14,499 bases of DNA from positions 1 through 14,499 of the forward strand of contig JAKOGH010000669.1 of NCBI GenBank assembly GCA_024811115.1. The letters run 5' to 3'. A model generated the notes under the pieces. That model saw only the letters and a list, made by a program, of their open reading frames with translations. It was not told where the DNA came from and did no database searches. Of the stretch, positions 7,151 to 14,499 are shown in pieces (positions within the stretch are counted from its first letter, which is position 1; each line of letters starts with the position of its first letter). This DNA is from Terana coerulea. Its lineage: Eukaryota > Basidiomycota > Agaricomycetes > Polyporales > Phanerochaetaceae. The position numbers and the translations under genes were made by a program.

Positions 7151-9669
7151 ATGTCCCATTCGACCACCTCAGCAAGCATGACCAGCACCGGTCACAACGG
7201 CGGAGAACGCATAAGAGGAGAACCTCCTTTCTCTAACAGCTCTAACAAAGACGAGAACGCCCCTATTATACAAAAATGAAGAAGAATTAAGAGCGGCCGC
7301 GCCGCTTCTGCGTGGTCGCCGGCTGACTACAGCCCTTGCATTTGTCGCTGGGACAGGTTTCACGTTATTTGGGTACGTAGCCGCAGTCTTTAATTCGCAC
7401 TGCTAATGCTCATAGCGCTGAATCGATGCAGGTACGACCAAGGCGTTATGTCTGCCCTTCTGACTGCAGGCCAGGTTCGTAGCCTCGCCACGCTGCATGA
7501 GATAGCCATCTTAGAAGGATCTGGTAGTTCGAGAAGGTTTTCCCACAGGTCGTGGTGGACTCGAGTCACCCGAGCCATGCTACCCTGCAGAGCTTTGTAG
7601 TTGCCATATATGTGAGCTCGATTTCCTGCTACAATTAAATCGCTCTAGCTGACGTTCTCACAGGAAATTGGGTGTCTTGTCGGTGCATTATCAAATCTAT
7701 GGGTTGGAGACAGGCTAGGCCGGCGCAAAACGATTGCTTTGGGCGGTGTTATCATGATCGTAGGCGCAATTCTACAAGCGACGTCGTTCAGCTATGCACA
7801 ACTTGTCGTTGCGCGTATCATAACTGGCCTAGGTAATGGTTTGAACGTAAGTTTACTATACCAAATGACCTGTGTTTGTCACTTACATGACCTACGTATG
7901 GTCCATCATAGACCTCTACAGTACCTACATACCATGCAGAGTGCTCGCGCGCATCGCATAGAGGCAGCTTCATCATGCTGGAAGGAAGCCTTATTACGTT
8001 CGGCATCATGATATCGTGAGTGTTGGCTGTGTGTATTCTGTGACTGAGATGCATGGTTAACATAAAATCCAGATATGTGCGTAGCATCCCGTCTGGCTTC
8101 AGTTATCGGCTGATGGCATGTACCAGTGGATAGACTTCGCTTTGTGAGTGGCGACACGCATTCACCATTTCATTTCCGCCAATATTACTTTCCAGGTTCT
8201 GGGCCATGGGGTCATCCGCCCAATGGAGGGTGCCTATTGCTCTTCAAATTATATTTGCGGTCATAATGATTGTAGGAATATACTACGTGAGTTCGAACGG
8301 TTTCTTCTCAAGACCCTCATCGATATTAACCAAATTCACGTTAGCTGCCAGAATCGCCTAGATGGTGAGTTGGCCGAGTTTATCATGAGACTAAAATCTG
8401 TATGAGACTTACGTCTTAACTAGGCTCGCTAGAGAAGGCCGCACCACCGAGGCTCTGGCTGTCATTTCAGCACTAGAAGATAAACCGTACAACGATGCCG
8501 ACGTACAGCGAACCTTTATGGGCATACAGGAGGCGATTGCAATCGAAACGCGTAGCAGTAACGGTCGCTCCCCGCTCAGAGAGATCTTCACCGGCGGACC
8601 AAGTCAAAACTTCCGCCGTGCATCGTTGGGAGTTGTCATTCAATGTTTCCAGCAGATTACTGGGATCAATATCATCACATAGTGAGCCGTTGCTCTCGTA
8701 TATCGCTGATTTCTGGATTTATGCTGACCACTCGATTCACAGCTATGCGGTACTACATCTCGCTCGTTATGCTATCGGCTGTAGTGAACTCATCTGGCGT
8801 CATTTTAGACCATCCTATTTGAAAGCCTCGGCATCAACGATGTGAAGTCCAGGATCATCGCTGCATGTAACGGCACCGAATACTTCCTCGCGAGCCTTAT
8901 TGCCATCGCCCTGATTGACCGCATCGGCCGCCGGAAGCTGATGCTCTTTGGCGCGGCGGGCCAGACCCTCACCATGGTGCTCCTCGCCATCCTTGGCGCC
9001 GTCGACACCTCCGCCGCACAAGTCGTCTCCGCCGTGCTGTTGTTCGTGTTCAACTCGTTCTTCGCGGTCGGCTGGCTGGGCATGACCTGGTTATACGTGC
9101 GTGTCTGCTGCACACGCGCACGGGCGAGCGTCGGGGCTAATGGCGTTATTGCAGCCCGCGGAGATTGTTGGACTACGCATCCGCGCACCCGCCAATGCAT
9201 TCTCGACTGCCAGCAACTGGATATTCAACTTCATGGTGGTAATGGTCACCGGGCCTTCATTCAACAATATTCAATGGCGGACATATATCGGTACGTGGAG
9301 CGTCTACGTTCTGTGCGCAAGGCCGTGCTGACAGGTAATACACCTAAGTATTCGCTGCCCTGAATGCACTACTCATCCCCGTGGTTTATATGTTCTTCCC
9401 CGAGACCGCCGGCAGATCACTGGAAGGTACGTGTCGCGAAGTTTATCCAGCTCATCTCACTCACCCGGCCTTGTATAGACATGGATGTCGTCTTTGCTCT
9501 GGCGTACCGGGAAGGTGTCTCTCCGGTCAAGGTTTCACTGAGGAAAGACGTACCGAGCGCCGGCACGCCAGAGGCCGACGAGATTCTCGGTGCATCCGTG
9601 CGCAAAGTCGAGGATCTCCCGCGAAGGAAAAGGAGAAGTAATGAACTTATAGGTATTATCCAAGTGTAA
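7151..9669 (+). CDS. MFS sugar transporter (sugar porter family, 12 TM)
   Basis: A plasma-membrane sugar/proton symporter type is likely. Exons: 7151-7372 (see below), 7432-7474, 7528-7611, 7664-7846, 7912-8015, 8073-8076, 8127-8143, 8196-8286, 8345-8364, 8424-8681, 8743-8749, 8809-9096, 9155-9290, 9349-9426, 9479-9669. Family motifs appear in order: GYDQGVMSALLTAGQ (TM1), GDRLGRRKT (loop 2-3), ISYWIDF, PESPRWL (loop 6), CFQQITGINIITYYA (TM7), DRIGRRKLMLFG (loop 8-9), PAEIVGLRIRAPA, PETAGRSLE (after TM12). All phases agree from exon 2 to the TAA. Exon 1 changes frame before TM1. Either a 49-nt intron (7191-7239, gtcaca...aacag) gives 558 aa, or a 1-nt indel in the A5 run at 7272-7276 gives 574 aa. 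The substrate cannot be told; the Stl1-like or monosaccharide branch is possible. Confidence 0.88.
8073..8076 (+). other. 4-nt microexon in the transporter
   Basis: Exon ATAT lies between introns 8016-8072 (gtgagt...gttaac...tccag, 57 nt) and 8077-8126 (gtgcgt...ctgat...accag, 50 nt). It completes the Ser codon (TC|A) and supplies Tyr of the conserved ISYWIDF motif. Splicing straight from 8015 to 8127 gives TC|T GGA TAG, an immediate stop. Confidence 0.75.
8743..8749 (+). other. 7-nt microexon in the transporter
   Basis: Exon CTATGCG lies between introns 8682-8742 (gtgagc...cacag, 61 nt) and 8750-8808 (gtacta...ttttag, 59 nt). It completes TA|C and codes for Tyr-Ala of the TM7 motif ITYYA, followed by TILFE. 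Skipping it joins TA to A and makes a TAA stop. Confidence 0.8.
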
Positions 9670-10328
9670 TGATATGGAACGTGACGTCCAATGTCAAGGA
9701 TTGACCTTGCTAATATCTCACCAATGTGACGTTTTGTGCGAGGTTGGACCAAGCGGGTAGCTGTGATCATATTTGCTCAACTCTTTGTAATGCTCTATCG
9801 ACGCATACAATATTGTTCAGGGCTACTGCGGGGATGAGTCTCGAAGACACCTGAAGGCCAAGAAATTCACCTACACATCAACAGTACCGTCATGACGAGA
9901 TAGAATGGTTGTCTTGTCCCATCCCCTCTTCCACCCAGTGCGGAACTTGGATGTAGCAAGGCAACCGCGGCGGCTGCGGACGACGCACAGACGGTCGGAT
10001 AACAAATATACGTAAGTTGTGTTCGCGAGACTGGAAGCTCAATTAGCCTTAGCATGCACGAAGCATAGTACCTCATTCCAGGACTGAATGTGCCTGGTCG
10101 CCCTGTCTGCTGCGCTGCGCATACATTCAAACGTTTGGGCTGCGAGCTGCTGCGCCTGTCAAGTCGTCGACAGCCGCGTCTCGACCGACGATATTCAGCT
10201 CTTCGCCAGTGGAGGATGGAGGTATACTTCGCAAGGAACTGCGTTACTGCCAGTGTATATAATGCGACGCGGTTCAGCATCCAAGTCAAAGAAGAGCCCT
10301 TCCAGTGACGCACATCGCATACCTAACT
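9670..10328. other. Intergenic region, transporter to hydrolase
   Basis: No gene can be supported. The only clear signal is the TATA box near the hydrolase start, listed separately. Confidence 0.4.
10256..10262 (+). promoter_or_regulatory. TATA box of the alpha/beta hydrolase gene
   Basis: TATATAA lies 67 nt before the ATG at 10329, a usual distance for a fungal promoter with a short 5' leader. Confidence 0.5.
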
Positions 10329-11309
10329 ATGTCTGAAGCCACTCCCGAGCAATTTCTCGCTCTGCGGGGCGGTCGTACTCTTGCATACGCCACCGCCGGC
10401 GATCCAACAAGTTCACACGTTGTCCTTTTCTTCCACGGCGCGTTCAGCGTTGGGATGGCCCACGAGCCCCTGTCGCCCGCCCTGGTGAAGAAGAACGTGC
10501 ATTATGTCGCGCCCACGCTGCCAGGGTGGGGAAAGACCTCGGCGACACCGGCCGGCGTGCAGTTCCACAACCAGTTGTACGAGGACATATCGACTCTGCT
10601 CCGTCACCTCCACCCCGACGCCGACGAGTTGAAGTTGTATGTCGCCGGAGGGTCCTTTGGAACTGTCCCAGCGCAGATACTGTATGGCGCCCCTTACCAC
10701 AAGTTCCCGCTCGGCCGTCGCATCCAAGGCGTGCTCCTGCTTGGACCCTTCTCGCCCTTCGCCATCCACAATGAGTACGCCCAGTGTCTGCCTTGGCGAG
10801 ACTGGGTCGCCGTCGGACCGCCAATGTAGATCGTACCATTCCACTTCCTCTCCCGAATCTTTGCGTTTGTCGCGAAACGCACGATCTTCGCCTCGCGCGA
10901 GCGCACCGAGAAGGCTCTTCGTGACATCATGTTCAAGGACATGACACCCGCCGAGCGCGAGCTCTGCGAGAAGTGGAAGGCGGCAAAGGGTGTCAAAGAT
11001 GGCGAGGAGACGAAGGTGATGATGGATGGGATAGTGCGCAGCGTCGACAAGAGCTGGGAGGGATTCATGGCCATCCCTGACATCGTTCATTCCAGCTGGG
11101 GAGGCTATTCACCTGCGGAACTAGATGATGAGCACTCAAAGCCCGTGCTGCTCTTCCTCGGCAAAGAGGACAAGACGACGAAGCAGCTTGGAGAGTGGCT
11201 GGCGGGGGAATTAAAGAATGCGCGAGTGCGGATGGGTGAAGGAGGACATGTTGGGGCACTGTGGGTTTTGGACGATATCTGGGAGGACTTCATGTCTGGA
11301 TTTCCCTAG
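10329..11309 (+). CDS. Alpha/beta hydrolase, single exon, interrupted by an in-frame TAG
   Basis: The frame from ATG 10329 to TAG 11307-11309 spans 326 codons before the final stop, with one internal TAG at codon 167 (10827-10829). Before it are the oxyanion-loop motif FFHGAFSVG (35-43), PTLPGWGKT, and the nucleophile elbow GGSFG with Ser109. After it, in the same frame, are the lid/cap (DIMFKDMTPAERELCEKW), the acid segment LLFLGKEDKTTK and the catalytic-His segment GEGGHVGALW. Conserved sequence continues on both sides, so this is a nonsense change or a sequence error, not a true end. No GT...AG pair around the stop restores the frame. If real, the product stops before the Asp and His and would be inactive. 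Substrate unknown. Alternative start GTG at 10305 is not needed. Confidence 0.8.
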
Positions 11310-11671
11310 CGGCTAGTGCGGCTTAAATTGCTATGTTTATCTCGTTCAATGAAACTGTGTGTCAGCGCATTGCAGAAGTGTATTGAGTGAGAGCGGAGGG
11401 TAAGCGCAGGCAAAGGGCAAGCTTGAGCAGGTGAAGGCACTGAAGGGGCGGCGGGCGTCTGCGCGCGTAACGTGATGAGGCGTCTAAAATAGAGCGGAGA
11501 TCAAAAGCGCGTATCGTGAGAAAGTGATTATTATTCGCGTTTGATTGGCAATTAGACGCCATTCATTCCAACCTTTCTTCCCCCGCGACATCCCTAGCTC
11601 TTCCTTCACCCTCTGGCTCGTTGCATACCCCTTCCTGAGACATAACACGCGTATATAATTGTTTCAAAGCA
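11310..11671 (+). promoter_or_regulatory. CDT1 promoter with MCB-like CGCGT motifs and an inverted CCAAT box
   Basis: CGCGT cores lie at 11464-11468, 11508-11512, 11536-11540 and 11648-11652. The last is a full MluI cell-cycle box, ACGCGT (11647-11652), 20 nt before the ATG. An ATTGG (inverted CCAAT) is at 11544-11548. TATATAA at 11652-11658 is too close to the ATG to be a usual TATA box. MBF/E2F-type factors bind ACGCGT in G1/S genes of yeasts, so this fits a licensing gene. Binding is inferred only. Confidence 0.5.
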
Positions 11672-13890
11672 ATGTCAGACCTGTACACTGCCCTGCGTGT
11701 CTCTCCCAGAAAGAAGCGCACCTTGCCAGAGGACGATGATGAGATCCTCACGCCCAAACGACTCAGAACCGCGTAGGTCTTTCTGTCATTGCCCCCTACA
11801 CTCATGCTAACTTGAATGTGCATTCTTCTTTAGACCCCTACTCCTCCATCTACTGTGACGCGCAAGATCGCTGGAGCCAAGGGTCCGTTTGAAGCGAAAC
11901 CTGCGATACCCCTACCCTCCCACCTCTCCCGACTTCTCACTGTCCAGACTGGACTACAACACGCTCTTTCTCATGCATTAGCAACATCGGCTACTTCCCC
12001 TCCGAGGTGGGAATAGTCCGTAATGTCTTGAATCACCTCTCGCTCGGTACCTACACCGGGCTCACGACCAAGTTTAGTCTTGACGACCTTAGGCGGCTTG
12101 TCTGGGTCTGGGAATGGGACGGCAAAGCGTTGTCTGTGGACAACACGAAGTCTGCCTCTCGGTCATCTGTGGACGAAGACGACAACCCATTCCTTGATAA
12201 GGCCCCTGTGGCCGTAGACCTGAAGTCGGAACGCGCCGATGATGAAAACCCTTTCCTCGATGACACCCCAAAGCACACACAGAAGTCACCTTCCAAAGCT
12301 AAGCGAATGGCCAAGGCCGACAAGCTGGGCAAGGATTATGGCACCGTGAGGAAGCCTGTATCGACGCCTCGCAAGTCGATCAATGCCAAATCCAATATTG
12401 CTACCGACGAGGAAGAGAATCCCTTCCTTGAGAAGCCTTCTCTTGCCGCTACCCCTAGCTCAAGCGCGAAAGGAAAAGCGAAGGCTACATTTGACGACGA
12501 GGAAGATCTTTTTACGGAGCTGAAGTCGACCGAGCCCAAGCTGAAGGATTGGACCCGTGGGGGAATGGGCTTCATAATTAGCCAAAGTAGCCATTACTCC
12601 AAGCTGGAGGGCTCACGTGTCCCAGCCTACGGTATCGGTATCGAAGTGGAGATGGACATTGACAAGGATATGGGCGGCGGAATGGCAGCTGTAGCTCGAT
12701 GGACAGCAGCTAGCGAAGCCCGCCGAAAGGATTTCCGCCAGAAGCTGGAGTCCTGGACGAAAGTAAGCCCTAATTCTCTGCAGAGCACATAATACAATAC
12801 TCATCGAATGCCCCTGTAGCTTCACAAAGCGTCTCTTGATGTCCCTCAAATACCAATGGCTACTCTGCCTCCTCTTCCCGTCGCGAAGCAGCATTCCACG
12901 TTCACCCGTCTTCTCGCGTCTTCTTCCCCAAATCATCCGCATCTGCGGCCATTCTTGCGACACCTTCATCACCTACTCCGAGATCCCCATCCAAGTCACC
13001 AGCCAAGCGCGCTTTGCGTGATTTCGCGATACCTTTCCCTATCACGCCCTCGAGCAGAACTGCGACACCTTCCAAGAACACCGTTCCTTTCCCCCAAACC
13101 CCTTCCTCTCATCACACAAGAGACGCGGACGGCTTCCTCACACCCTCCGCCATCCGCACACCTTCCAGCTCGTTCTCCACACCTTCCTCTTCCTCTTCGC
13201 CATTCCCCTCCACCCCGGCGCACCAAACCGGCGCAGACGCGGCCACCGCTCCAGAGACACCTACAAGCTCGCGCCGCGCCGCGCTGTACGAGCGTATCCG
13301 GCAACGCTCACTCACGCCCGCCACTCCCACCAAGGCCTCGTCAAAGCTCGCAGGGCAAGCGGGGCGCACGCCCGCAATGACGAAGGAGCAGCTGCAGAAG
13401 CTGAGCCAGGACGAGATGCGCCGGCGCTGCCTGCTGGGGCGGCTCGGCGGCGTCGCCGAGAGCATCTGGATGCTGTTCTCCAACCCCGCGGGGGCCGCAA
13501 CCGCGACGCCCACGAGCCGCAAGCGGCGCGCGCTGCCGCTGCCCGAGGTCGGCGCGGCGGTCGTCAAGAGCTCGCCCGTGCCGATCAGCACCGCGGAGGC
13601 GTACGAGAGCGTCGACCTGCTCGCGCAGCTCTGCCCGTTCTTCGTGCGGAAGATGGACGTCGGCGGCGAGGAGTGGCTCGAGATGCCCGCGCCGAAGGAG
13701 CGCGACGGGGACAGCCCGGGCAAGCTGCCGCGGATGCCCGCCAGCCCTGGTCGAGTGCGCGGCAGAGACGAGAGCGCGACGGAGCTGCTCACGCGCTCGC
13801 CGAAGGCGGTGAGACGCGAGTGGCGTCACTGGCGGCCTGAGAGAGGTGCGCGAGCGTATAAGAAAGGAGCTGGATTACTCTGAAGCTTGA
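11672..13890 (+). CDS. CDT1: DNA replication licensing factor Cdt1 (frame disrupted at four points)
   Basis: Cdt1 loads the MCM2-7 helicase at origins with ORC and Cdc6 in G1. Exons: 11672-11772, 11834-12762, 12820-13890. The N-terminus is [16 protein letters not shown]. The middle winged-helix region, about residues 61-320, has [36 protein letters not shown] and [16 protein letters not shown], and ends near [10 protein letters not shown]. An acidic linker carries three NPFL repeats. A Thr/Ser-Pro-rich stretch follows. The C-terminal winged helix, about 531-640, has [20 protein letters not shown] and [17 protein letters not shown]. The end is [19 protein letters not shown]. The frame steps at three C4 runs (11835-11838, 11997-12000, 12926-12929; each one base short) and at 13821 (one extra base). 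Allowing for these, about 700 aa. Read literally, the last frame ends at 13883 with an unrelated tail. Sequence errors or a decayed copy. Confidence 0.85.
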
Positions 13891-14241
13891 GATTTCCTGC
13901 ATTTTGTCGTGAATATTTTGCATGATTTACATAGTCCGCATAGTTTTGACCATTTAACGCATGTATTCGGATCTGCTGTGCAATCTATCCACTAAGACAA
14001 CGCATGACCTGAGGATGTGAATTGCTGACTCAAAGAGATCACTCACTAGTGGGTCAAATTCTAGCCATTCGAGCGAGAAAGCTTGTTGTACTGTATGCGT
14101 CTTCCCTAGTAGGTCTTTCCCGGTAGTTGTAGATATAATTCTAACACGAAGTATGTCAATCCTCGGATGCATTCCAATGTCAAACAATTACTGTACACTC
14201 CTTTGAGCTACCAGGAAAACGAAGTCGTATGATTTCCGCCA
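13891..14241. other. Convergent intergenic region, Cdt1 to oxidoreductase
   Basis: About 350 bp, AT-rich compared with the flanking exons. It lies between two genes that face each other, so it should hold both 3' ends. No strong polyadenylation signal or gene is visible. Confidence 0.4.
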
Positions 14242-14499
14242 TCACGCTGCAGCCTTTGCCCTCGCCTCCCGCTCAAACTCAACCACATCCACCACCCGTC
14301 CCTCCCTACGGCTCGTCTCGGCCGCGAAGGTTGTGATGTGGCTCTTGAGCACGTCGGTGACGTCCGTGCCCAGTACCTCCTGGCGCCCCGTGCGCACCGC
14401 TTCGACAAACTTGCTGATCAGCCCGAGGTCGCCGCCACCGTGCCCGCCGCCATCGAGCTGAGGCGTGTGCTTGACGGTCTTCTTGCGGAAGTCGGTGAC
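14242..14499 (-). CDS. Gfo/Idh/MocA-family NAD(P)-dependent oxidoreductase, C-terminal part
   Basis: The last 85 codons and a TGA stop (14244-14242) of a minus-strand gene that enters from beyond 14499. The segment holds the C-terminal motif HGGGDLGLISKFVEAVR, then DVTDVLKSHITTFAAETSRR and GRVVDVVEFE. This is typical of the end of glucose-fructose oxidoreductase/inositol dehydrogenase-like proteins. There the HGGGD segment lies near the substrate pocket and the following helices close the C-terminal alpha/beta domain. The nucleotide-binding half is outside the window, so the substrate cannot be judged. The gene converges on CDT1. High GC at third positions matches the nearby Cdt1 C-terminal exon. 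Confidence 0.8.
   Translation of the reverse strand, partial: VTDFRKKTVKHTPQLDGGGHGGGDLGLISKFVEAVRTGRQEVLGTDVTDVLKSHITTFAAETSRREGRVVDVVEFEREARAKAAA

Noticed and set aside
8016..8126. One 111-nt intron from 8016 to 8126
   Set aside because: It gives an immediate stop and loses the conserved Tyr of ISYWIDF. Splitting it around the 4-nt exon keeps phase and gives two introns of usual length.
10826..10913. An intron that would remove the internal TAG of the hydrolase
   Set aside because: The GT at 10826 pairs only with AG sites at 10901, 10910 or 10913, all giving lengths that break the frame.
10413..11090. 225-codon minus-strand open frame opposite the hydrolase
   Set aside because: It mirrors the hydrolase reading frame and has no domain; the sense strand has the GGSFG elbow and catalytic His motif.
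13112..13829. Long minus-strand open frames of 162-226 codons opposite Cdt1
   Set aside because: They are antisense shadows of the GC-rich Cdt1 C-terminal exon, whose sense strand carries the conserved winged-helix motifs.

Overview
The window comes from a filamentous basidiomycete, most likely an Agaricomycete. The evidence is dense short introns (47-73 nt) with GT...AG or GC...AG ends, many very small exons, a coding-region GC content above that of the spacers, and gene families typical of mushrooms (DUF7923-type CCCH zinc-finger proteins, sugar-porter MFS, fungal Cdt1). No RNA gene, CRISPR array or recognisable transposon was found. Exon models below were assembled by hand from splice sites, reading phase and family motifs.

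Layout. (1) 1-220: possible 5' end of a minus-strand gene running off the window. (2) 221-2098: gene-poor spacer with a degenerate 27-bp repeat. (3) 2099-4087 and 4612-6487: two minus-strand tandem paralogs, each a coiled coil + DUF7923-like domain + tandem CCCH fingers, in 11 exons. The first model is fully open (466 aa). The second is open except for one 1-nt frameshift. (4) 7151-9669: plus-strand sugar-porter MFS transporter in 15-16 exons, including a 4-nt and a 7-nt microexon. (5) 10329-11309: plus-strand alpha/beta hydrolase with one in-frame TAG. (6) 11672-13890: plus-strand replication-licensing factor Cdt1, three exons, with four 1-nt disruptions, behind a promoter rich in CGCGT (MCB-like) motifs. 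(7) 14242-14499: C-terminus of a minus-strand Gfo/Idh/MocA-family oxidoreductase.

The genes do not form an obvious pathway or cluster; apart from the tandem pair this looks like ordinary core/accessory fungal sequence. The most interesting items are: the microexons, whose skipping would give an immediate stop in the transporter; the high share of GC-AG introns in the tandem pair, with GC and GT donors exchanged between paralogs at homologous positions; and the resemblance of the DUF7923 region to a NYN/PIN-like nuclease fold placed before CCCH fingers, a Regnase-like order. Several small indels, mostly at homopolymers and including an essential gene, suggest consensus errors in the assembly as much as pseudogenes.
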